Shown here: positions 43,390 to 53,943 of the stretch, piece by piece
Position numbering within the stretch: position 1 is the first letter of the stretch
How the letters are laid out: each line of letters starts with the position of its first letter
From: Ectocarpus siliculosus
Lineage: Eukaryota > Sar > Phaeophyceae > Ectocarpales > Ectocarpaceae
Direction of reading: 5' to 3'
Length of the DNA stretch: 64,000 bases
Assembly (NCBI GenBank): GCA_000310025.1
Contig: FN649740.1
Location: 2,404,831 to 2,468,830 of the forward strand
Translations under genes and position numbers: made by a program
Notes under the pieces: generated by a model
Told to the model about the DNA's origin: nothing
What the model saw: the letters and a program-made list of their open reading frames with translations, nothing else
Database searches by the model: none

Positions 43390-44055
43390 GTCCTTGAGAA
43401 TAACGGCCCTGAAGTGCCCGTAGTCATAGTAGACCATGTTTGCCACGTTGCCTTCGTAGTTGGTCCGCAGGTACTTGCCGTCTTCGTACTCGCTGTCTCC
43501 GTCTTTACTATCTACCCTCTCTTGGACAACCGCAAAGTCGTGCATGCCGACGCTGGCGGCCAGGACTTCGGCGGCCAGGTCGTCTCCTAGTCCGCGCGGG
43601 TGAAGGATGCTGTTCTTCCAGTCGTAGAAGTTCCCGATGTCCCTCCGCACCGTAGTTGCCATCTCCTCGATCTCCTCGGGCGTGACCGCCGACTGCTCCT
43701 CGACAGTAAAAGCGTCGCGACCAGGGTGGAATGGATCGGCCTCGAGAGCTGCGACCGTCAGATTTCGAACTCCCGAGGCCAACTTGTCCAACTTATCGAC
43801 TTCCGCGCCACGCTTACCGTCCTTCAACAGGGCCTGCTCGGCATGAACTGGGTGGAGGAGGCCTTCCGACATCAAGTGCCTCTGAAGAATTGACTGCCAC
43901 CAGCAGTCTCCGCGTCCACCGATATCGATTAGATCGCAGTGCATCCTCCAGTTGAATCCATTGGTGGTGGTCGGGATGACGCGAGGATCCTTGCTTCCAC
44001 CCTTGCTTCCACGGCGGCGACCCGTGACGACAGTCCATCCTTTTTCGACAACCAT
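43390..44055 (-). CDS. Exon 1 of the composite: OTU-like cysteine protease domain
   Basis: 222 codons from ATG at 44,055 (MVVEKGWTVVTGRRRG). The putative catalytic Cys sits in GGRGDCWWQSI near residue 52 and the His in DYGHFRAV near the exon end, a spacing compatible with OTU folds. Ends phase 0 before GTGAGT. OTU proteases remove ubiquitin-like proteins or process polyproteins; the role here is inferred. Confidence 0.65.
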
Positions 44056-44503
44056 ATTTCACCTGTTTTGACCCGCGGGCAAAAAACAAGGGCATCGAGA
44101 TAAATAGTGTTTATGGTAAGTACAAACAGGCATAATTTGAATTTTGTTAAAAAATAACTGTACAAAAAAAGAAAAAAAAGAAAGAGAAAAAGAGGGGAAA
44201 AGTCGTGTACAAAACAAAAAGAAAGAGAAAAAAAAGTAAAAAGACAGAAGAAAAAAACGTAGGTCAACACTGGGGTCGAACCCGCGTCCTGCTGTGGAGA
44301 AAAAAAAAAAGAGAAAAAAAAATATGAGTTGTCCGGGATTCGAATCCACGTCACTCACACGTAATGCGCGTATCTTTTGTTGGCGTGATGCGGAGTGTGG
44401 GAGTGGATTGGGAGTGGCGTCGCAGTCTCTGTGTAGCGTGCAACGTGGTTCGATGCTACAAAAAAGTTTTCTGGGGGATGGTGCTTGACTCGATTTATGG
44501 GGG

Positions 44504-44564
44504 AGATATTTGATCCCATTTTATATATATTTGATCTCATTTTCGAGATATTTGATCTCATTTC
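44504..44564. repeat. Three imperfect copies of an about 20-bp repeat
   Basis: GATATTTGATCCCATTTT, ATATTTGATCTCATTTT and ATATTTGATCTCATTTC in tandem, followed by GATGACGTCA. Confidence 0.8.
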
Positions 44565-44779
44565 GATGACGTCAAATGGCTAAAACGCCACCCAGAGGCC
44601 CAAGATCCAAAATCATTTTACCCTAGATGTTGGGAATGGGTTTTACTTGGGTTTAGTGTGTGAATCGGGCATTTCATTCATCTTGTAGATCATGCGGTGC
44701 CCGAAACAGGATTTGTCCAAGTCTCCTTTTACCCCCCCTCTTCCTGAAAGCATTTACCACCACATCGATAGCCTGTACA

Positions 44780-44879
<100 letters not shown>

Positions 44880-45002
44880 CTGTCAAGGCTGACGTATCCC
44901 CGACCGTCCCAATAACTACTCCAAAGGCTTATCGTCACCAACCGTGCATTCGCTCCCCTCCCTTTAAACTAAAATAGGTACCTTACATTTTATTGACCCC
45001 GT

Positions 45003-45560
45003 CCACTTTTAACCCTCTTCCCGAGGGCGTAAGTAAAATAAACTGCGTCTGGGTGTTCGCCTCTTTGCCCAAATGCTAAAGCAGTTGCCCCTCCCTGATT
45101 TCCCCCCTCTCCCGACATCGTTTTTCCCGCCCAGCCCCTCTCCCTGAAGATCCAAGTAATTCACAAGGCCCACCCGCTTTTACCCCTTTCTTCGAGGGGT
45201 AAGTAAAATAAACCGCCTCTGCCCGTGTATGCACCTCTATCCCCAAAAGATGAAACAGTCAGTCACTCCTCCCTTGATATTCCCGCTCTCCCGAAATCAA
45301 TTTACGCCCAACCGTAAAGGCCCAAAAACTTTAACTTTTACAAGACCCGCATTGCCCTTCTCTTCGGGGCGTAGCAAGTAAATTGTACCGCGTCGCCGTA
45401 TGTATTCACCTCCCTCTTTCGCCGAAGATTGACATAGCCGCTTCCTCGTTTGTTTGTGTCCCTCTCGTGAAGAAGTAACTTTCCCCGCCCCGCCCCGATT
45501 CACCCCCCTCCCCTCGGAGGCGTAAAGCAATTCGAACAGCACCACCCGTATCCTCCCCTC
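45003..45560. repeat. Diverged tandem repeat, three units of about 180 bp
   Basis: Each unit has a CGAGGGCGTAAGTAAA-like core (45,022; 45,202; 45,366), then a CGYCTCTG/CGTCGCC segment, a CACCTC block and a CTCTCCCGA-type block. Non-coding. Confidence 0.6.
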
Positions 45561-45943
45561 TCACCGCCGAATTCAATAACGTGCCCGCTATCGCACCAAC
45601 TAAAGCATGATTCAAGTTCACAAAAACCTCTAGAGTCGTGCCCTATTTAATTCGCCACGACAGACAGTGTGTGGTGATGCGAGGGCAACGGTCCGGCGAC
45701 TGCAACAAGAGTTTTGCAACCACACACACACGCATGTAGGCACCAGGGTTTCCTTCCCGCTCTCGGCTAAACCTGAACGGCGCATTTTCCGGCCGTTTTC
45801 AAATATCGGCCTCAATGCATTTGACGTTACGTTCACCGGGGCAACTGGCACCTAGCCAATAACGCACGGGTAGGATAAAACGCACCACAAACACGCGCAG
45901 AACGGGGCATGACGTGTAAACTATTTTGTACCCGGCGTTCCGC

Positions 45944-48900
45944 TCATTTCCTCATTCGCTTGGCGGCTCTCTCAAGCGTGGCATCGGTCACTGGGCAGTA
46001 CCCCAGCCCGTGAACACGACCATCAGGGATGCACCCAACCTCCGGCCGCATCGCGCTGGCGTCAACACCGTTGCTGCCGCCAAGGTCGCCGCCGCTGCTA
46101 ATGCTGCTGCCTCCGCTGCCGCCGCCGCCGCCGCTGCCACTGGCGTTGCTACTGGTGCTGTTGCTGGTGTCCGTGATAGCACTGCCGTTGCCGTTGCCAC
46201 CGGAGAAGATCCCCGCCTGTTGTAGCTCACCACCATGCCCCTGCCAGGTGCCGAAGGTACCTCGAGCAACACCGCCGCCACCGCCGCCGCTGACGCCGCC
46301 ACCCCGAACAACAAGGCTGTTCCGGGCGGGGAATACGCCCAAGCGCGGCAGCAGCATCGGCGAGCTGCCAACGCCTTTCGGTTCGAGACGAGGGACCAAG
46401 AACCGCGGCCTCCGCTGCGGGTCGCCACTCGGCCTGACGGAGGGAGCCCTTGGCTCGTGGCACGGCTGCTGAGGCTGTTGGTCCACCTTCTGCCTCTTGT
46501 TCGGGCGCTGCTGCTGCGGCTGCGGCTGCTGCTGCTTGTCCACGCGTGCCTGTCGATGGCGAGAGCGGAGGGGAGGAGGAGAAAGCGAGATATACTTGAG
46601 CGGTCGGCCGGCAACCCCGCGATGTGAGACGATCAGAGAGTGAAGGTAGAGACAAAAAGAGCACGACCGGCGCGAAAGGGCCGACAACAACGCCATCGCC
46701 TGCCTGTCCGCGGTAACCCCACGAACACCACGTATAGACAGAGCTGAGACCCCACGGGAACACGCGCACGAGGCGAAAGAGTGCAACTGCCCGCACACCC
46801 TTACGCACGACACGCACACGTCTTCCAGAGCAATACGTGCCAACGGTATTGAACGTAGTAGAGCGCCCGACGACAGAACGACACCCGCCCGAGGCTCTTA
46901 ATACACAAGAACGGCATTTTCTGTTTTCCGCCGCGCTGAGACTGACGTTTTCTCATTGTTCAGCCAGTCAGCGCGGTGGGTACTAACAACCAAAACGCCC
47001 AAAATCCACTCACCACATACGCGACACGCGAGACACGCACCTCTTCGGGGACGAACGACAGATCGGCCTCCCGCGAAACGAGCCCCAACCAGGCGGAGGT
47101 GAACGAGTCGGCCCTGCCCAAGGCCTCCCGCTCCGCCGTTGGCTTCTCCTTCGGCTTGTCGCTGGCGCTCTGGAGAGGGCACTGGGGAAGCGTCGCCTCG
47201 CCGCTCGCTTTGCCGCCGTTGCCACTCCGAATTGTGCCCGGTTCCCCGATCGGTGACACCCTGGTTGTTTCTCCAGCGGAGGCGGCGTTCCTAGGGAGAA
47301 CGGGGGGAGGGACGGCCGCCCCGCCACCGGAATTCTTGCACGGAGCCCGCCCGTGGGGAAGGCCGACGTCGACGCCGGTGCCTAATGGATCGATGTGGCT
47401 GCTCCCGTTGCCGGTGTGGTCCCTGATGGTGGGGGGTGGACGGTGAGAGTGCTGCCGGAAGGTCGCCGCGGTCCCGGCTCTCGCGTATCTCCGCTGTTGA
47501 TAGCAGGAAGGGAGGCGTAATGAAGAGATGCGGTAAGTCTAGAGAGTCGGGGTGGGGGAGGTGGTGTAGATGTTTGGTCCAGCGATGCACCCTGCGGTTT
47601 CGCAAGACTGACAAGCAGCATCCGGCAGCAATTCGTGGGAGAATATGTGCAACGTGTGCGTGTTCGCGGAAATGTTGTAGGGCCGCCAATTCCTTGGTTG
47701 GGGCCAAGTACGATAGTCGAACGATACCCCGACAGTGGGGAATGTTCTATCTTCAACGTTGACTCGACGACTTCACCCACCTTCTTCACTTGCTCGACTC
47801 CGTCAACAGTCGCCGGGCGATTCCGGATTGATGCCACAAGCCCTCTAGGGGCAGCTTTTCTACCGTAACCAACAACGCCCGAACACGCCGGACCTCCGAC
47901 CTTGCCACCACTGCTACCGCTTTGGTCCGTGGCGCCGTTGTTCGCCGCCGATGCCGCCGGCGCACCCGTCAGGTCGGGCCCGCCACCGGAAGAAGCCCCA
48001 CCACCGGCCGCCGTGCCGCCATGGCCAGCCCAAAGCCACATCCCCTTCATGCCGGCCGCTCCATCCGCGATCTCATCGATGCGCCCTACCTTGAAGAGCC
48101 AAGCGTCCAAGCCCGAGGCTTGGTCCGCCGTTGTTGTCGGCTTCGTCTCCGGCTTGCTGTCGCTGTCGCTCCGGGGAGGAACCCGGGACAACATCGCCTC
48201 GCCGCTTGCTTTGCCGCCGTTGAACCGGCTGCCGCTCCGATCGGTGCCGATCGGTGAAGCCCTGGTCGGTTCTCCAACGGCGGCGGCGTTCTCAAGGGGA
48301 ACTGGGTGGGGGGAGGCCGCCCCGTCACCACCGGAATGTTTGTACGGAGACGCCCCACGGCGAAGGAAGACGTCGCCGTAGGTGCCTTGATCGACGCGGC
48401 TGCTGCTCCCACTGCCGGTGTGGTCCCCGATGGTGGAGGCTGGGCGGTGAGAGGGATCCTGGAAGGTCGCCCCGGCCCATACTCCCGCGACCTTCCCCTT
48501 GTAGCGTTAACAGGGAATCGGGAAATGATGGAGAGAGAGACGGTTTGTATTTCGAGTCGGGGTTATGGTGTATCTCCAGTTCGATGCACCCTGCCATCTT
48601 GCAGAATGCACACCTTAACGTGCCGGGAAACATCCAACAACGCTTCGTGTAATACTAAGTGTCATCGGTGTATTCCACACGGGAGACATTGTAGTGCTGT
48701 GGCCAGCTCTGCTGACCCTCGCAACTTGTTGAACGATACACCGACACTTGAAGGGTGTTCTTGGCTCAACGTTGTCGGTCAACAAATGCCTCCACCTTCT
48801 CCCCTTTCTCGACCACATCAACAGCGGCGGGGCTCTTCCTTTTCGACGACACAATCACCGCACGGGTAGCCGTTCCACCCTCAACAACACCAGAGAGCGG

Positions 48901-50662
48901 TGAGCCCCCCGTCTCGCCACCGCCTAGTTCCGCCGCGCCGTTGTTCGCCGCCGATGCCGCTGGCGTACCCGCTAGGCCGAGACCATCACCGCCGCTTGAA
49001 GCGCGACCCGCTGCCTCGCCGTACCGGTTGCCCTTTTCCTCCATGAACCCGAGTTTTTCACCCGCGGTTTGATCGACACGCCCTCCGTCCCCGACAACAC
49101 CGGCACCGCCTCCGACGGTTCGACCACCGCTACCGCCGTCCATGATAAGTCCACCCTCTCCTACAACAACGGCCCTCTCCTCCTTGAGAGGAGGGGCGGA
49201 AGAAACGGGCGTCCCGCCGCCGCCGCCGCCGCCGCCGCCGGAGGCACGCCGAGGCACCTCGGACACGCTCCCACCGTGGATTACGTCCCCGCGAGGGCTC
49301 TCCCCGCCTACCGCCGTGCCGCCGCCGCCGCTGTGTACTCTTGGCAAGCGCGCGGGCTCGCCACCGCCGCTGCCCTCCGGAAACGGGGGGAAGATGGAAA
49401 CGAAGGCACCGGCAGTGGGGAAGGGGCCGTAGAAGCTTCCGAGGGCAGTGAAGCACGCGCGTGGAGGTAGAGGGATGACGTTGGGCGGGGGTGCGCGTAC
49501 CTCGTACTCCACCTGGTTTTTTTTTTTCGAGGGGGAGCGGAGGGGGTCATGTTGTTGGCGTTTTCGCGAGAGAATGTTAGCGGTTGTATGGAGATGCACG
49601 CAAGGACGCAAGCACGCAAGTACACAAGCACGCAAGCACGGGTAAGGCTGAAAACCTGTTTTCGCCAAAATTTGGTGCAGTTTGAGGCCTACCGACATGA
49701 AGTCTCCACAAGGTCCATCGAACGAGCCAAGACGTAGAGTCGGGGGCAATAAAGGGACTGAGAATGGTACCAACGTGGACGGGAATTAACCTGTTGTTGA
49801 CGGCGAGTTGTTCATTTCTGATTGGTATGTTGTTGCGATGTTATTTTCTCTCTCTTGGTAGAAGATGCGAGTCTTGGTCGTTTACATCTTTCCGTTGGGT
49901 AGCGGACCCTTCTATGTTCTCCAAACACGACTCCTCACCTCCTCCGTGTCGTCAGCAACGCGCGCGGGAAACGACGCTTCCAGCACACGCCCGGAGCAAA
50001 TTACCACCCGTCCATCTCTGCCGCCACTTCCAGGACCAGAGCAACCACCGCCACCGCCCTTCATGGTGTACTTCCCCGCCGCCGCCGCCGCCGCCGCGCG
50101 CACCCCGCCGACCATTCCCCCACCGCCATCCAGGGCTCGGGTCTTGAGACCGCCACCGCCGCGGCGCCTGCCCTTGTCACTACCCGCCGCCACTACGGCC
50201 TTGGACGACAGAGAGGCTGGTGATGGACGTACTGACGACGCCGACGCTCTGGAGGAAGAGCCTCCGTTTCCCGGCTGTTGCTCGGGCGGGGGGGGGGGCT
50301 TTGGCTTGGGTCCTGTCTTTCGCTTCATGCCGAAGCAGCACGGAAGGCCCTTGTTTACACAGTACCTGCAGGACCCTTCAAGCACGGGGCCGCCGCACCG
50401 GACCTGTGTGTGTGTGTGTGTTATCGGCGGTGATCGGTTTCAGCGGGGATAGGTGTGTGTGTCTTTATTATTAGCATCGGCCGCGCTAACCGGTTGACCA
50501 ATGAAAAGACGTCAAGGGGTGTGTATGTGTGTGTGTGTGCGGCGAGAGCTTTCTGTCCCCTCTGGTATGCTAGCTGCCACTCGATACGAGTTGATTATGT
50601 GCTTAGGAACCCACCTTCCTGGCTTTGCAACAGTCGCATGTGGTCCGGGGCGCTCCGCTCAT
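45944..50662 (-). CDS. Zn2Cys6 (fungal-type) transcription factor
   Basis: Exons (minus): 50,662-50,615; 50,403-49,939; 49,512-48,797; 48,439-47,781; about 47,456-47,014; 46,549-45,944. Exon 1 codes MSGAPRTTCDCCKARK; exon 2 continues VRCGG, then EGSCRYCVNKGLPCC. Together they give C-x2-C-x6-C...C-x2-C-x6-C, the GAL4-type binuclear zinc cluster that binds DNA, followed by a basic stretch (MKRKTGPKPK). The intron falls inside the cluster. The rest (about 800 residues) is Gly/Ser/Ala/Pro-rich and probably disordered, with a Gln-rich part (DKQQQPQPQQQRPNKRQKV, possible nuclear signal) in the last exon. Exons 3 and 4 share sequence, as do exons 4 and 5, from tandem duplication. No fungal TF middle homology domain was seen. 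Confidence 0.75.
46931..46976 (+). repeat. 46-bp element with 9-bp inverted ends, copy 1
   Basis: CCGCGCTGA at the left and TCAGCGCGG at the right are perfect inverted repeats around ACTGACGTTTTCTCATTG. In the last intron of the Zn2Cys6 gene. Related copies at 50,481 and 63,495. Confidence 0.65.
47014..49100. repeat. Tandem duplication of exon-intron units (period about 1.02 kb)
   Basis: 47.10-47.48 kb matches 48.16-48.48 kb (CTCGCCGCT...GCTTTGCCGCCGTTG, CGGCGGCGTTC, CCGGTGTGGTCCC.GATGGTGG), and 47.56-47.99 kb matches 48.59-49.00 kb (GATGCACCCTGC, GAACGATAC.CCGACA, GCCGTTGTTCGCCGCCGATG). It doubles coding and intron sequence of the transcription factor gene. Confidence 0.75.
50481..50515 (-). 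repeat. 46-bp element, copy 2 (partial)
   Basis: The minus strand reads TTGACGTCTTTTCATTGGTC then AACCGGTTAGCGCGG. In the first intron of the Zn2Cys6 gene, between the two halves of the zinc cluster. Confidence 0.6.
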
Positions 50663-53600
50663 GGTTCCGAGAACTCTGTGTCCGACAGTCCTCCTGTGGA
50701 CTACTGAAGGCGTGTTCGACGTGAAGGTCGCCGGAGTGTTTGAAAATGTCCTGATCCGTCGGGTTGTCGTTGCCTGCGCTGCCGCCCCCCCCCCGGATAA
50801 TATCCGCAACGCCGTTGTGTTGTTGACCGATGCCTGCATGGAACTACTGTTCGTTGCGATTTGCATGTCTGTGCACAAAGACCAACAACAGCAGCCTACA
50901 GCATGCATTGCATTTGTAGACTAGTACAAGGACGATCGAACAACACCCACAGAGGATGCTCTGAAACTCGAAGTACGAGGTGCGGCGGGTAGACTATGCG
51001 TGTCTGCTGGGGAGAGATTTAGATGACGGGGGCTTGTGGGTGGTCACCTGCTTGCGGCACTGGGTGATATGTTCGTTAGAGAAGCTCAAAGCATTCATTA
51101 ACAATGGAGCGCTTGAATGAAATCGCGGAAACGAACATCATTCATTCTGCTTAATCTACGTTCGACAGAGTAGACAAGGCTTGGGGAAAAACCTCGTTGT
51201 AGCTGCCAGTCGAACCACGTCTAGAAATGAAACATCAATCTGCAACGTCATACCTCTCCCAGCCCTAGCCACTACAACGTCATACCTCTCCCAGCCCTAG
51301 CCACTACGACGTCCTGCCGTCCACTAACCCGAAGTCTGAACGTATGAGCGAGGGATGTGATCGGTGAGATACTTGAATCCAGCCGAGCAACAAGAACAAA
51401 TTTGTCTCCAACGTGCAGCGCCACCACAACACACAGCACAAGCACAACAACTCTACTGGCGAACCACAATCGCCAGATTTTGTAGTCCGCTGGCGTAGCG
51501 ATGCGCTTCTGCCTCGCGGCTGTGACAACAGCCCCCCCGTAAAGAGCACAGATGTCGTTGTATACCGCGGCTGAATATCCATCTTGATGGGGAGCTAACG
51601 GTAGGATCGCGCCCGGAACAACAGCCACACCAGCAGCGAGCTAAACAGAACATACGGCGACACCAGCAAATTGACGCCCACAGTGATATCGTGGGGGTGC
51701 TTAATTTTTTTCACCCCAATCGTCGGCACCGCGATACACAGCGACTGGGCAACCGTGCTGTTACAGCTGTATCGGAAGGCGCCCACGGCACCAGCCCTGG
51801 AGACCGCACATAACATGGAGGTGTGTGTGCATGATATGCGAGTTCGTCGTGCGGCACACAGCGCGGACAGCTGCTTGTACCACCCGCTGGGAACAATAAA
51901 AGCGTAGGCGAGGAATTGAGTCTGCCACCACTCGATCGGCCGTCGACAAGCCGTTTGGCGTGTCAACTGTTTGTAAGTGCCACGCTCGACTAACCTCATC
52001 GCTTCAGCGTTGTTATATCTGGCGGTATTCTGGCACACGAAAATCTCAATCCCTTTTTTCTTGTCTCCAAAAAAGCACGGCTGTTACCTGACCTTACCAA
52101 GACCACATACCTGGGACAAGTGCGTGAAAAATCCTCCGGCAGATAGACAAAGCTACGTGATTGAAATGCTGAGCGCCGGGTGCTGTTTCTGCTTTGCTAA
52201 CGGACAAAATATGTGATGGGTGTGGCGGGTGTGGCTGCTGTGCGGATTGATTTCTTGTCATGTGGGGGGGATACGCAGAGGGGGGGCAACGGGGTACGCC
52301 AATCTGATGCCACAGCTTCAAAATGAATGATCGTTGAACAATCAACGAAACAGCTCACTGATCACCAAACCTGAACGCTGAACACACAAGACACGTACGT
52401 ACGCGTAATGCATACTCCGCTGGCTACAGTACAGCGGGGAGAATGTCGAGGTAATCAGCGGAGTTCGCTTTTCCTTTGTCTCGATCAGTCAAGTTCTTCA
52501 ACTAAGTGCATGTGCTGGTGAAGTATACATATCAGCCGCGTGGGCACAACTTCGATGTATGCCACGCATCGTGGTCGTTGTTGTTCACATCTACGTTGGC
52601 CCTGCTGTGTAAGTCGTGGTCCGTTTAGTTTTTTCTCCCCACCCACTCTCCTCGTACAACGGGTGTAGAGAGCAAGGAGCGACGCAGCATCACTCGAGCC
52701 GCGCGGTGTTTGCGCACCATGTCTTTTGCCGTGTGCGCATGTACGACAAACATTCCTTCGTCGGCAAACGCACACAACCTTGGGGCAAACGAACGGTCAC
52801 CCCTCACCATGCGACACGAAAAAGTGTCACAAACGAAATATTATTTATCCCCGTTACACCTTGCTCTGCCTAAACTACCGCAGCGCTGCGGACTGCTGTG
52901 CTGCCAATCACTTCGCTTGTGTCCCCCGAGCATTGTTCCACCCCCACACGATCACGTCCGGCGGGTATGAGCTCTTCGTGAACGCTTCGTGGGAGTAAAT
53001 GGCATCCCTGAGACAAAATAGCAGCAACACCAACGCAGACAACAACAGCACCAACAAACCACCACCACCGAATAGACGAACAAAAAATGCGAGCGAGCAC
53101 AACCAACACGCAAGATTAACACAGTACATCACCGAATTCAGCCAAAAGAAGAATGAAACACGTTAACGTTCGAAAGGTCGAGCAACGAAGAGAACAGAAC
53201 CGGTAAGGAACGCAACGAACGAGACGAACACAGGGATAGAGACAAATGGAGGACGGGGAAACAGAGCGAGGGGGGAGACCGAAGGGAGAGAGACACACAG
53301 GCACCCCAGCAGATGTACCGGAAACGGAAGAGCAACGACAGAAAACACAGCGACAAAAACGCGTACGAGGGCAGGGAGGCGGATCGGGGTGGGTGGGGTG
53401 AGCAATGGTGGCACGAGAATACAGATGTTGCATAGCGCTTGCTCTGCTTGCCCGATAGGTAAGTTGTCCAGACGAGTCTTGAGGCCCGCATCAACATCCC
53501 GGCAACAACGACAACAAGCGCCAGCGGGGGCAATTGGGTTCAAGAGCTTTTACTATTCAAATATTTTTCGGACGGATGGCTCCACGTACACCGCAATCAG

Positions 53601-53943
53601 GATCACCGTGCATCAAAGCGACGCGTGACATTGGAGCATCCGACAACCAAATCTGCATTAATTCTCTTGTGCCAATGAGAAGAAGCAAGCTTGGAAGTAC
53701 AAATCATGCCCTTCAACGTCGCCGGACGTAGTAGATACAGTAGAACAGCTCTCTACGCGCTTGGACGTGACAAAGACGAGTCTCGGAAAGAAACCTCCGC
53801 TCGCTCTGGCTGGCCTTTTCGTAAAGAAATGCCAGAAAAAACTCCTGCACCCCCCTCCCCCCTTACGACCCTTGTTTCGGCAACTCCTGCACACCCCTTC
53901 GCTTCCCTTGTCTCGGCGTTCCTTTTCTGTAAATCTAAATATC
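50663..53943. other. Intergenic, no confident gene
   Basis: The start contains the Zn2Cys6 promoter. Minus-strand ORFs at 51,272-51,628 (LWFASRVVVLVLCVVVALHV, one hydrophobic helix) and 51,595-52,038 (LLVSPYVLFSSLLVWLLFRA) could be pieces of a membrane protein, but they need a frame change to join and have no recognisable family. Nothing else is supported. Confidence 0.35.
51243..51307. repeat. Two copies of a 32-bp tandem repeat
   Basis: Unit CAACGTCATACCTCTCCCAG followed by CCCTAGCCACTA; copies start at 51,243 and 51,275. Confidence 0.9.

Larger units (their letters stand above)
37957..44055 (-). pseudogene. OTU protease-PHD finger-tyrosine recombinase composite, mobile-element-like
   Basis: Exons (minus): 44,055-43,390; 43,258-43,061; about 42,848-42,771; about 42,573-41,698; 41,545-40,224; 40,078-39,427; 39,302-37,957, about 1,700 residues. 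Exon 1 is OTU-like: LIDIGGRGDCWWQSIL has the D-x2-G-D-C nucleophile and YYDYGHFRAVIL a late His. Exons 2-4 code acidic Ala/Glu/Thr linkers. A very basic stretch (RRRTRRRSRHNNRRLRNKRR) follows. The PHD finger is complete only when exons 4 and 5 are joined: CTEC, MRCSGCEGCWHRDC, then SETWLCSKC. The tyrosine recombinase box I is CLRPQDILGCKARDF; box II is NILRSMHVTAV with RHGIFEREKTY, where His-to-Tyr spacing is nine as in XerD. Two lesions: TGA at 42,397-42,399, and a net one-base loss near 39,740. A Crypton-like element is the closest idea; termini were not found. Confidence 0.75.

Noticed and set aside
44268-44405. tRNA-like T-arm motifs (GGGTCGAACCC and GGATTCGAATCC) next to homopolymer runs
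   Set aside because: Neither can be folded into a full cloverleaf: acceptor and T stems do not pair, and the anticodon loop lacks T33.
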